From positions 1-38,860 of the forward strand of contig SVPT01000010.1 of assembly GCA_015065695.1 (NCBI GenBank): a stretch of 38,860 nucleotides of DNA. Direction: 5' to 3'. The notes under the pieces were generated by a model, which searched no databases, was not told the origin of the DNA, and saw nothing but the letters and a program-made list of their open reading frames with translations. Of the stretch, positions 18,691 to 26,850 are shown piece by piece. Every line of letters starts with the position of its first letter. Positions within the stretch are counted from its first letter, which is position 1. The stretch comes from Oscillospiraceae bacterium. Its GTDB lineage: Bacteria > Bacillota > Clostridia > Oscillospirales > Acutalibacteraceae. The position numbers and the translations under genes are program-made.

Positions 18691-19314
18691 TCAGGTGTTG
18701 AAGATGGATATGCCGGATACAACGTCTGCAACGTGCTCACAGCGGTCGCAGCACAGCTCCAGATATTCGTAAATCTCACGCCACACGATAATCTCAACGG
18801 GGTCGGTGGACTGGGTGTGCAGGTTGCGCATAGCCTGGAAGTAGCAGGCGTCGCCCTCTTCTTCAAGGTTGTTCAGCTCAACAACCAGTTCGCCAAGACG
18901 CTTGGATTTCTTGAAGTTGGGCAGCTCTGCCAGCAGGGTGCGCATGGTGTCGCAGCAGCGTACTACTATCTCGGCAAAAGCCAGCACATCTTCCCGCATA
19001 GCGGTGACGTTGTCAATGTGAATGTGAATGAGTACGTCCTCGATGCTGTCGGTGACATCGTCGATGTTCTGGCTGAGAGCCATGATGTCCTCACGCTCGA
19101 TGGGGGTTATAAAGGCTCGAACAAGCTCTGCGGTCATCTCGTGCTTTTTCAGGTCTCCGCGATGCTCGATTTCATGAAGCTTCTTAAGCTGCTCGGGAAT
19201 TGCGGCGACGTCAAAGTTCTTCAGTGTTTCATAGAGAAGCTTGGAAGCCTCCGATGCTATTTCAGCGCACTCAACGAAATTATTGAAAAAGAAATTGTCT
19301 TTCTTGCTTGCCAT
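18691..19314 (-). CDS. DUF47 family protein (PhoU-like, Pit accessory protein)
   Basis: IEHRGDLKKHEMTAELVRAFITPIEREDIMALSQNIDDVTDSIED; next to a PiT transporter. Confidence 0.93.
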   Translation of the reverse strand: MASKKDNFFFNNFVECAEIASEASKLLYETLKNFDVAAIPEQLKKLHEIEHRGDLKKHEMTAELVRAFITPIEREDIMALSQNIDDVTDSIEDVLIHIHIDNVTAMREDVLAFAEIVVRCCDTMRTLLAELPNFKKSKRLGELVVELNNLEEEGDACYFQAMRNLHTQSTDPVEIIVWREIYEYLELCCDRCEHVADVVSGISIFNT

Positions 19315-19371
19315 AATGAGTATTCTCCCTTCAAATAAATAAACGCAGCGGTACGGAGTATGTGCTGTAGA

Positions 19372-20424
19372 TTAGAGAACGGCAATAAACAGCTTTGCCG
19401 CAAGGAAACCAATAAGTCCGCAGCCGGGGAAGGTCAGTATCCAGGTCAGTACCATTTCCTTGACAACGCCAAGGTTTATGGCGGAAAGACGCTTGGTTGC
19501 GCCAACGCCCATGACAGCAGTGGTCTTGGTGTGGGTGGTGCTTACGGGAATACCGAACAGAGAGGAGAGCAGCAGGCAGGTAGCACCTGCGAGGTCAGCG
19601 GCGAAGCCCTGATAACGCTCCAGCTTTACCATGTCCATACCTACAGACTTGATGATGCGGTATCCGCCGATGGAGGTGCCTACTGCCATAACAACAGAGC
19701 AGAGCAGTATCATCCACATGGGGAAGGAGGCGTTGGTGGTGGTGTCCTGCCCGTTGGCGAGGAAGACACCCAGCATCAGAACGCCCATGAATTTCTGACC
19801 ATCCTGTGCGCCGTGCATGAAGGACATTGCAGCACCGCCGAATATCTGCGCTCCCTTGAAGAAGCCGGTTGTCTTGCGGCGGTCAGCGTTGCGGAATATA
19901 AGCATGGTAAGATGGGTGTAGATGAAGCCCAGTGCAAAGCCGAGTATGGTGGAAAGCACCAGACCGTACAGTACCTTGACCCATTCAGAGCCATTGATGC
20001 CGCCAAGACCATTATGTATGGCTATAGCAGCGCCGGAAAGACCTGCGATAAGCGCGTGGCTTTCGCTGGTGGGAATGCCAAACCACCATGCCATCACAGC
20101 CCAGACGATGATGGCTACAAGAGCGGCGCACAGGGCGATGATAGCCTCACCGCTGTTGTCACCGAAGTCAACCATGTTTTTGATGGTGGTTGCGACGGTT
20201 GCATTGAGCATGGTCATAAACAGAATGCCGAAGAAGTTGAAGAAAGCCGACATAAGTACCGCAGCCCGTGCGGACATGGAACGAGTGGCAACACAGGTTG
20301 CTATGGCGTTGGGCGCATCGGTCCAGCCGTTGACGAAGATTACACCCAGTGTGAGTAGCATAGCGATCAACAATACGGGGTTGGATAATGCCTGCTGGAA
20401 AAACCAAGAAAAGCTCATTTCCAA
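19372..20424 (-). CDS. Inorganic phosphate transporter, PiT family
   Basis: VIFVNGWTDAPNAIATCVATRSMS...GANxxxKRLSAINLGVVKEMVLTWILTFPGCGLIGFLAAKL; many TM segments. TTG 20424 or ATG 20418 start. Confidence 0.93.
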   Translation of the reverse strand: MEMSFSWFFQQALSNPVLLIAMLLTLGVIFVNGWTDAPNAIATCVATRSMSARAAVLMSAFFNFFGILFMTMLNATVATTIKNMVDFGDNSGEAIIALCAALVAIIVWAVMAWWFGIPTSESHALIAGLSGAAIAIHNGLGGINGSEWVKVLYGLVLSTILGFALGFIYTHLTMLIFRNADRRKTTGFFKGAQIFGGAAMSFMHGAQDGQKFMGVLMLGVFLANGQDTTTNASFPMWMILLCSVVMAVGTSIGGYRIIKSVGMDMVKLERYQGFAADLAGATCLLLSSLFGIPVSTTHTKTTAVMGVGATKRLSAINLGVVKEMVLTWILTFPGCGLIGFLAAKLFIAVL

Positions 20425-20458
20425 ATTTACATCACTTCCTTAACATAGTATTGATTAT

Positions 20459-20487
20459 ATTTTAGTGTATACGAAATGAATATGCAA
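20459..20487 (-). promoter_or_regulatory. Sigma-A-like promoter of PiT/DUF47
   Basis: Minus strand TTGCAT (20487-20482), 17-nt spacer, TAAAAT (20464-20459). Confidence 0.5.
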
Positions 20488-20615
20488 TATTATGAAGGCG
20501 CGAAACCACAAAAAAGTTCAGTTGCATAACTGACGCTTTAAATGACTAAAAAAATATATGCTCTTTGTTAAGCAACAGTTATGTATTATGTGAAAAAAAC
20601 GCACAAACGCTGCAA

Positions 20616-20667
20616 AAAAGCAAAGACGCACCGTTATATGCAGTGATAACGGTGCGTCTTTGCTTTT
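20616..20667. terminator. Strong terminator downstream of spo0A
   Basis: Perfect 22-bp stem AAAAGCAAAGACGCACCGTTAT (20616-20637) and ATAACGGTGCGTCTTTGCTTTT (20646-20667), 8-nt loop. Confidence 0.9.
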
Positions 20668-20697
20668 GATAAAGTATTGCGTTGCAGAAAAGGGTAA

Positions 20698-21480
20698 TTA
20701 GCAGATTTCAGAGGAGTTGGACATACCGAGGCGCAGCTTATCGGAAATCATTGCGATGAACTCGGAATTGGTGGGCTTGCCGCGTGCGTTGTGGATAGTA
20801 TATCCGAAGTAGGAATTGAGTACATCAATATTGCCTCGGTCCCACGCAACCTCTATGGCATGGCGAATGGCACGTTCTACGCGGGAAGGCGTCGTTTCAA
20901 AGCGGATAGCAACGCTGGGATAAAGCTGCTTGGTGACTGCGTTGATAATCTCAGCATCCTGTACCGAAATCATAATGGCGTGGCGCAGATAGTGATAACC
21001 CTTGATGTGAGCAGGTACGCCAATCTGGTGCAGAATCTGGGTAACGGTCAGCTCAAGGTCGCCGCTCTTTATCTTGGGCTCAGGTGCGCGTTCTGCAACG
21101 CGTCCCTTGCGTGCCAGTTCATGCAGCTTCATGGCAAGCTTGCCGTAGTCGAAGGGACGTACCATAAAGCAGTCCGCGCCTGCCTCAAGGGCTTCCCTCT
21201 CCAGCTTGGGGCTGGCAAAGCCGGACATGATGATAACAGCGGGTATCTCGTCGATAGAGAGTTTCTCCATTGCGGAAATCATGCCGATTCCGTCTATACT
21301 TGACATGAACACATCAGCGAGTATAACGTCATAATGTGTCTGGGAGATCTTTTCGAGGAGCTTGAGGCCGTCTTTGGGTGCAGGTATGAGTTCAATACCG
21401 TATTTTGTCAGAGCGTGCTGACATTCAGGATAAAGCTCGTTAGTATCGTCTGAGATTAGTACAACAATTTTTCTGTCCAT
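20698..21480 (-). CDS. spo0A: Sporulation transcription factor Spo0A
   Basis: Receiver MDRKIVVLISDDTNELYPE...DVILADVFMSSIDGIGMI...; DNA-binding domain IGVPAHIKGYHYLRHAIMISVQDAEIINAVTKQLYPSVAIRFETTPSRVERAIRHAIEVAWDRGNID. Start ATG 21480. Confidence 0.97.
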   Translation of the reverse strand: MDRKIVVLISDDTNELYPECQHALTKYGIELIPAPKDGLKLLEKISQTHYDVILADVFMSSIDGIGMISAMEKLSIDEIPAVIIMSGFASPKLEREALEAGADCFMVRPFDYGKLAMKLHELARKGRVAERAPEPKIKSGDLELTVTQILHQIGVPAHIKGYHYLRHAIMISVQDAEIINAVTKQLYPSVAIRFETTPSRVERAIRHAIEVAWDRGNIDVLNSYFGYTIHNARGKPTNSEFIAMISDKLRLGMSNSSEIC

Positions 21481-21511
21481 GGTGAATACCCCCTTGGTTT
21501 GATTTGATAAG

Positions 21512-21540
21512 ATAATATCACAAAATAATTGATTTGGCAA
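21512..21540 (-). promoter_or_regulatory. Sigma-A-like promoter proximal to spo0A
   Basis: Minus strand TTGCCA (21540-21535), 17-nt spacer, TATTAT (21517-21512). Confidence 0.5.
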
Positions 21541-21623
21541 GAGGTAATGAGAAAAAATATCACCATAAATATCAATTCTGCTTTGTGCGAATACTACATA
21601 TTGTGCTGTAACCGGGAATTTGA

Positions 21624-21688
21624 TGTCAAATAGTTAAGTCTGTTGTCGAATAAGAAAATATCGTGTAAAACAGTAATACATTGTCAAC
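21624..21688. promoter_or_regulatory. Cluster of Spo0A-box-like sequences upstream of spo0A
   Basis: Plus strand TGTCAAA (21624-21630), TGTCGAA (21644-21650), TGTCAAC (21682-21688); 0A-box core is TGTCRAA. Confidence 0.5.
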
Positions 21689-22947
21689 TAGTGAAATAAA
21701 TGCTCGTTGATTATCATGTTCTCGGAGAATATGGCGTACCCCTTTGTTGGGTTGTTGACAAAGACGTGGGTGACTGCCGCAACAAGTCTGTCCTGCTGAA
21801 TTATGGGACTGCCGCTCATACCTTGCACAATACCGCCTGTCAGTTCCAGCAGACGTGTGTCGGTTACACGAATGACCATGCTGCGTGTCGGTGAAGAATT
21901 GTCGTAATTGATTTGTTCAATAACTATGTCGAAAAGCTCCGGCCGGGTGTGCCCGGGCAAAGTTGTCAGCAGTTGGGCAGCGCCCTCGCGTACCTCGTGC
22001 TTGGGCGCAACGGGAATAAGCTGCTTTTCGCTCAATTCACCACTGAAAATGCCGTAAACGCCGGTACAGTCGTTGAGCAGCAATGTTCCAAGCTGCTTTG
22101 AGCCAAGGCTGCCAATCAGCTCGCCGGGGTGTCCTTTTGTGCCGCGATTGATGCCTGTCAATACCGCATCAGTCAGTATCCCGCCCGTCATGGGAATAAT
22201 CATACCGCTGTCACTGTCGCAGATAGCGTGCCCAAGTGCGCCGAATACCTGCGTTTCCGGGTCTACAAAGGTCATTATTCCTATGCCCGCAGTGCTGTCG
22301 CGTACCCAGATGCCCGCACGGTAGCAGCAATCGGTCAGCGAGTATACGGGGGTGAGCATGGTGTTTCGTTCGCTTCCGTCAATGCCGCGTATGCACAGTG
22401 TCAGCGGATTGCCGGAAGAATCTTCAACGGCATTCAGGAGGTCGGCGGCACAGCCGGCTGCAGTGCCGTTTATAGATGTTATAATGTCGCCGCCGGACAG
22501 CCCTGCAATTCTGCCGGGATTGACCGGACCGGCAGAGGTGGCAACGTCAACGGTGTCCGCTATGACAATGCCATCGGCAGAAATGGCAATGCCTACCGGC
22601 TGACCGGAAAGATATACCGACCTTTCGCCGGAGATAATAACATTAATACGTTTGAGGGGGACAGCACCGAAAAGCGATGCATAAGCACTGCGGTTTTCGG
22701 TAATATCATCACCTGCCGCATTAACCTGGGAGGCAGGAATACTGATGCAGGAATTTGCTCCGAATGAGACTGTCTTTCCGCTGGTTACATAGCTGCTGCT
22801 GACATATATTTCGTCAGGCAGCGAGCCGGCAGCACTTGACAGGATACAGGAGAATGCCGCAGTGAGCAGCAGCAGAAAGCACATGGTTTTCAGTTTTCTC
22901 CGTGTACGGGCAGTGCGCCCTCCCAGTGCTTTGCAATTCATTTTCAA
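21688..22947 (-). CDS. spoIVB: SpoIVB peptidase (S55 family)
   Basis: N-terminal TM; PDZ-like GPVNPGRIAGLSGGDIITSINGT; catalytic-type GALGHAICDSDSG and GMSGSPIIQQDRLVAAVTHVFVNNPTKGYAIFSENM; located directly upstream of spo0A. Confidence 0.95.
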   Translation of the reverse strand: MKMNCKALGGRTARTRRKLKTMCFLLLLTAAFSCILSSAAGSLPDEIYVSSSYVTSGKTVSFGANSCISIPASQVNAAGDDITENRSAYASLFGAVPLKRINVIISGERSVYLSGQPVGIAISADGIVIADTVDVATSAGPVNPGRIAGLSGGDIITSINGTAAGCAADLLNAVEDSSGNPLTLCIRGIDGSERNTMLTPVYSLTDCCYRAGIWVRDSTAGIGIMTFVDPETQVFGALGHAICDSDSGMIIPMTGGILTDAVLTGINRGTKGHPGELIGSLGSKQLGTLLLNDCTGVYGIFSGELSEKQLIPVAPKHEVREGAAQLLTTLPGHTRPELFDIVIEQINYDNSSPTRSMVIRVTDTRLLELTGGIVQGMSGSPIIQQDRLVAAVTHVFVNNPTKGYAIFSENMIINEHLFH

Positions 22948-23196
22948 AACCGATTCACTTCCTTTCTTGCCGCAAATATAATTTGCACAGCAGACAGCCC
23001 ATTATCATGTCAAAATACCTGATGTTCTGAAAATAATTGCCTGCGGATATAGCTGTGCAAGGAGGGAAAATAGGATATTTACAATTTCTGCATATCGTGA
23101 TAAAATGTACACATACCGCTGAGTAATTAGAGTGCTGCAGATCGAATAACGGTGCGGCAATTGGTAAATATTTGGAAAACATCGGGAGGTGCTTGT

Positions 23197-23832
23197 GTGA
23201 GCAAGCTTGAACAGATACAGGAAACATTGCTGAGAGGCAGAGAGAAGCCGCTGGTGCAGCTTGTGCAGGAGGCAATGGACGAAGGAACCGCCCCTGAGGC
23301 TATTTTAGATGAAGGTCTGGTTCCTGCCATGTCGAAGCTTGGCGAGCAGTATAACGAAGGCAAAGTATTTGTTACTGAACTTATGCGCAGCGCGAAGGCA
23401 TTCAACAGCGTGCTTGCACTGATTGCCCCGAAACTGGCTGAGGGTGAGCATAAGGACGTAGGTACTGTAGTCATAGGCACAGTGTTTGGCGATAAGCATG
23501 ACATAGGCAAAAACCTTGTCGGCATAATGCTCCGCGGTGCGGGCTTCAAGGTAATTGACCTCGGCTGCGAGGTCAGTGCAGAGGCGTTTGCCGATGCGGT
23601 GGAAGAGAATAATGCTGATGTTGTCGCGCTGTCCGCTCTGCTTACCACCACAATGAAGTATCAGACAGAGGTTATAGAAACCCTCGCCGGTCGCGGACTG
23701 CGTGACCGTGTAAAGGTTATGGTAGGCGGCGCACCCGTTACTGAGGAGTTTGCCCGCTCTATCGGTGCCGATGCATATGCAGAGAATGCCGCAGCCGCCG
23801 CAAAGCGTGCGCTGGAGCTTGTAGGTGCGTAA
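23197..23832 (+). CDS. Corrinoid (B12-binding) methyltransferase-type protein
   Basis: Helical N-terminal cap then GTVVIGTVFGDKHDIGKNLVGIMLRGAGFKVIDLG (DxHxxG), VALSALLTTTMKYQ, KVMVGGAPVTEEFARSIGADAYAENA. GTG 23197 follows GGGAGGTG. Confidence 0.92.
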   Translation: MSKLEQIQETLLRGREKPLVQLVQEAMDEGTAPEAILDEGLVPAMSKLGEQYNEGKVFVTELMRSAKAFNSVLALIAPKLAEGEHKDVGTVVIGTVFGDKHDIGKNLVGIMLRGAGFKVIDLGCEVSAEAFADAVEENNADVVALSALLTTTMKYQTEVIETLAGRGLRDRVKVMVGGAPVTEEFARSIGADAYAENAAAAAKRALELVGA

Positions 23833-23853
23833 GCGAATAAATTGCATAAGCAA

Positions 23854-23893
23854 AAAAGCCCCTGTGTGCCATTAGCGGCATACAGGGGCTTTT
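23854..23893 (+). terminator. Terminator after corrinoid protein gene
   Basis: AAAAGCCCCTGTgTGC ... GCAtACAGGGGCTTTT. Confidence 0.85.
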
Positions 23894-23966
23894 GGGGATC
23901 TCAGTAATCATATATACATATATATAATAGTGTAGGCATTTTCAGGTTATCATATGGATAAAAAAG

Positions 23967-24001
23967 AAAAGCCACTTCCCAGGCATAGGAAAGTGGCTTT
24001 T
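23967..24001 (-). terminator. Terminator downstream of the 24064-24282 gene
   Basis: AAAAGCCACTT (23967-23977)/AAGTGGCTTTT (23991-24001). Confidence 0.75.
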
Positions 24002-24063
24002 GTGATGTTCACAGTTTACTTTCGGTATAGAACAGCTTATGTGCTGATGAGCTTATTGCAAAA

Positions 24064-24282
24064 TCAGAACTGCTCGGCTTCCTCAGCGGTGACAAGGATA
24101 ATCTGCTCTTCGGGGTACTTGCTCTCTGCGCCGCCGACACCATAGATAAAGAACTCGCCCTTGGGAGTCTTGTAGAGGGATTCCTCGTAGCCTGCGGGGT
24201 CGCCGAAGTAGCTGACGGTGTTGGTCTTGACGAGGGTAGCGGTCTCAGTGTTGTATACCTTTCTTCCAACCTTCAGTTTCAT
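24064..24282 (-). CDS. Small conserved-type hypothetical protein (72 aa)
   Basis: MKLKVGRKVYNTETATLVKTNTVSYFGDPAGYEESLYKTPKGEFFIYGVGGAESKYPEEQIILVTAEEAEQF; RBS-like AAAAGGAGAA upstream; own terminator. Confidence 0.75.
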   Translation of the reverse strand: MKLKVGRKVYNTETATLVKTNTVSYFGDPAGYEESLYKTPKGEFFIYGVGGAESKYPEEQIILVTAEEAEQF

Positions 24283-24517
24283 GGTGCATTCTCCTTTTCG
24301 TATGTTTGATGTTTGTATTTCTTTTTGCCTTACGAGGATATTATACTCATTTATTTAATGTATACAATATGTTTAACTCAAATTCTACATTTCAAACAAA
24401 TTAAAAAGGGGAGAAGAAGTAAATCACAATAAGTTGCGTATGAAAATGCAGTGTTTTCGGGTCTTAAGAACAATACACACGCTGACTATATAGTCAATAA
24501 GCTGCTGTCGCAAAGAT

Positions 24518-24733
24518 CTACTTGCTTGGTGTTTCCAGCATATGATGCTTTTCAAAATACGCTGTCAGCAAATCCTTGATATACTGCGGCCCTATGCACA
24601 GCTCTTTATCGAAGCCGTATTTTAGCTGCAACTTTTTGTCTTCTGATATGATATGGATATAGGGAAGCCGAATATACCAGTAGAATGTTTTTCCGTCAAA
24701 AACGATTTTTCTCTTTCCTTTTTTCAGAATCAT
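24518..24733 (-). CDS. Hypothetical protein (about 71 aa from the internal ATG)
   Basis: MILKKGKRKIVFDGKTFYWYIRLPYIHIISEDKKLQLKYGFDKELCIGPQYIKDLLTAYFEKHHMLETPSK; protein-like composition, no recognised family; longer ORF start at 24817 overlaps a hairpin. Confidence 0.5.
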   Translation of the reverse strand: MILKKGKRKIVFDGKTFYWYIRLPYIHIISEDKKLQLKYGFDKELCIGPQYIKDLLTAYFEKHHMLETPSK

Positions 24734-24772
24734 ACTATCACTTCCGGTTTTGGGTTTGTGTAAAGGCAGAGA

Positions 24773-24811
24773 AACAGGACGATTTGCATATACACAGCAA
24801 ACCGCCCTGTA
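24773..24811 (-). terminator. Imperfect terminator-like hairpin downstream of the acidic protein gene
   Basis: ACAGG-a-CG-a-TTTGC ... GCAAA-c-CG-c-CCTGT; T-rich after the stem on the minus strand. Confidence 0.5.
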
Positions 24812-24853
24812 AATCATTCATTAGTCAATAGGCAGGGGAAGAAATCAATGCGC

Positions 24854-25636
24854 TTAGGTAAGGCGAGTGTAGAGCAGGAATGCTACAATCACCAGCACGA
24901 AAGCAAGAATGGTGAAGAACTGCTTGTGGAAATCGATGTAGTTTTTTATTGCGCCGAAGAAACCTTCCTTCTTTTTCTCGGTAACGGCAGAAGCACGAGC
25001 CTCCATTTCTTTCTGCGCAAGCACTCTGGTGGCGTTGGCGCGAACATAATCTTCCTCGGTGCGGTCGTTGCTGTCATAGTCATCAAAGTCGTCCGCTATG
25101 GCAACCGAAACATATTCGTCGTCCTCGTCAAACTCGGCGGGGATAATAACGGGGCAGAATTCCTCGTCCTCGTCAAATTCCTCATCAGCGGCTTCTGCGG
25201 CACCGTCGTCGCAAATAACGCCCTCGGCGGCAGCTTCCTCTGCAGGGGTTTCCTCTGCGGCAGCTTCTTCATCTGCGGCGGGAGAGTCGGATATAACCTC
25301 CTCAGCTACCTCAGCGGCGGGCTCTTCCGCACAGCAGCAGCAACAGGGGGCTGCGAGAGCTTCTTCAGCGGCGGGTTCCTCTGCGAAGCAAGCTTGCTCT
25401 GTTTCAGCAACGGGTGCGTCTTCTGCTTCTGCGGCAGTATCTACAGGAGCAGCATCAGCAGCTTCCGCTGCCTCGGTTTCAGTTTCGGCAGGCTGTTCTT
25501 CGTCAGCGGTTTCAGCGGCGAAGATGGCGGCCAGAGCAGCCATTTCAAGAGCAGCCTCGTCATCGGTGGTATCAGGCATTGACTGGGGAAGGGTGGTTGT
25601 CTGATCGATAAGGTTCATCGAGTTCTCGTTTTGCAT
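24854..25636 (-). CDS. Ala/Glu/Asp-rich low-complexity protein with penta-Cys run and C-terminal TM anchor
   Basis: MQNENSMNLIDQ...EEPAAEEALAAPCCCCCAEEPAAEV...DDFDDYDSNDRTEEDYVRANATRVLAQKEMEARASAVTEKKKEGFFGAIKNYIDFHKQFFTILAFVLVIVAFLLYTRLT; AGAAGGACA upstream of ATG 25636. Confidence 0.8.
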   Translation of the reverse strand: MQNENSMNLIDQTTTLPQSMPDTTDDEAALEMAALAAIFAAETADEEQPAETETEAAEAADAAPVDTAAEAEDAPVAETEQACFAEEPAAEEALAAPCCCCCAEEPAAEVAEEVISDSPAADEEAAAEETPAEEAAAEGVICDDGAAEAADEEFDEDEEFCPVIIPAEFDEDDEYVSVAIADDFDDYDSNDRTEEDYVRANATRVLAQKEMEARASAVTEKKKEGFFGAIKNYIDFHKQFFTILAFVLVIVAFLLYTRLT

Positions 25637-25672
25637 TTATTGTCCTTCTTTCGTCGAAAGTTATTTAAGTTG

Positions 25673-25701
25673 TTGAAATTAATACAAGATATTGCTATAA
25701 T
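25673..25701 (+). promoter_or_regulatory. Sigma-A-like promoter of AraC-family regulator
   Basis: TTGAAA (25673-25678), 17-nt spacer, TATAAT (25696-25701); a second TATAAT at 25707-25712. Confidence 0.65.
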
Positions 25702-25843
25702 TATGCTATAATTATGTGGGAAAGGCATAATTGTGTATACAAGGATATATTACAATTCTATAACAATCTTTCAATAAGGGGCATAATAAGGACATCTTTA
25801 ACTCAACATAATAAATAACAATTATTTAGGAAAATGAAATATT

Positions 25844-26779
25844 ATGATAACTTTATATAATAACGATAATTTGAATCTCAGGGATGACAAATCCGAAATG
25901 GTAAAGTATGATATTGCGGGATTTCCCGCATTTCTCAGAAAGACACATATGCCGCCAAACATGAATCTGACGTCGGGCAGTCATTGGCATGACGACGTAG
26001 AACTTATCTATGTGTATTCAGGCAGCCTGCGTTTCAACGTAAACGGTGATGTCATCACCATGCATGAGGGAGAGGGTATATTTATAAATTCCCGTCAGCT
26101 TCATTTCACCACCTCTGACGGAAGCAATGCGGGAGAGATGTACTGTGTGCTGCTTCACCCGCTGCTGCTTTGCTCGTCACAGTATGTAGAGAAGAAATAC
26201 GTTGCGCCGGTAATCAACAACGAGGGTATTCCCTACATTGTTCTCAAGGATTCTGTACAGTGGCAGGCAGACATTCTCCACGACATTGGACGAATATACG
26301 AAAGCTCCGAGGAAGATGCGGGAGAACTGAAGTTGCTGGGAATGTTCTACGACCTATGGGAAAAGCTGTACACCAACATGGGAATGGGGGAGACTGTCTC
26401 GCCGGAGCGCAACCACAATCTGACTGCACTCAAGGACATGATAGCCTATATCCACCGCAGCTATAACGGAAAGATAACGCTCAGCGACATCAGCAAGGCA
26501 GGCAATGTGGGTATAACCACCTGTAGCGCGATATTCAAAAAATACATAAACCGCACGCCGATAGGCTTCCTGACAGACCACCGACTGCAAAAGGCAATTG
26601 AGCTGCTGGTTTCTACCGACATGACCATAACCGAGATATGCTACGAAACCGGTTTTGCCGGTGCAAGCTATTTTTCGGAGGTGTTCCGCAAGAATTTCGG
26701 ACGCAGTCCCAGTGAGTACCGCCGCACCTCCAGAGAAAACTCCACTCTCAGCTCACTTCTCACTGAGCTTGAGGCGTAA
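25844..26779 (+). CDS. AraC family transcriptional regulator with N-terminal cupin domain
   Basis: HWHDDVELIYVYSGSLRFNVNGDVITMHEGEGIFINSRQLH cupin; C-terminal ITLSDISKAGNVGITTCSAIFKKYINRTPIGFLTDHRLQKAIELLVSTDMTITEICYETGFAGASYFSEVFRKNFGRSPSEYRR double HTH. Confidence 0.93.
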   Translation: MITLYNNDNLNLRDDKSEMVKYDIAGFPAFLRKTHMPPNMNLTSGSHWHDDVELIYVYSGSLRFNVNGDVITMHEGEGIFINSRQLHFTTSDGSNAGEMYCVLLHPLLLCSSQYVEKKYVAPVINNEGIPYIVLKDSVQWQADILHDIGRIYESSEEDAGELKLLGMFYDLWEKLYTNMGMGETVSPERNHNLTALKDMIAYIHRSYNGKITLSDISKAGNVGITTCSAIFKKYINRTPIGFLTDHRLQKAIELLVSTDMTITEICYETGFAGASYFSEVFRKNFGRSPSEYRRTSRENSTLSSLLTELEA

Positions 26780-26787
26780 TAAAAAAC

Positions 26788-26828
26788 AAAGCGCAGAATC
26801 GCACAATATGCGGTTCTGCGCTTTTGTG
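26788..26828. terminator. Bidirectional terminator between AraC and YdcF/SanA-like genes
   Basis: AAAGCGCAGAATCGC (26788-26802)/GCGGTTCTGCGCTTT (26810-26824) with flanking A and T tracts. Confidence 0.85.
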
Positions 26829-26850
26829 TTGGCGGGTGGCGGTAAATAAA

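Noticed and set aside
19360-20358. 332-aa plus-strand ORF
   Set aside because: Antisense shadow of the PiT transporter; His/Gly/Tyr-rich with no domain signature.
22955-23275. 106-aa minus-strand ORF between spoIVB and the corrinoid gene
   Set aside because: Overlaps the corrinoid gene start and the spoIVB promoter region; no protein-like pattern.
24848-25604. Plus-strand ORFs rich in Ser/Ala or Phe/Gly, opposite the acidic protein
   Set aside because: Low-complexity by-products of GCN/GAN repeats on the other strand; the minus-strand frame has an RBS, TM tail and sensible charge pattern.
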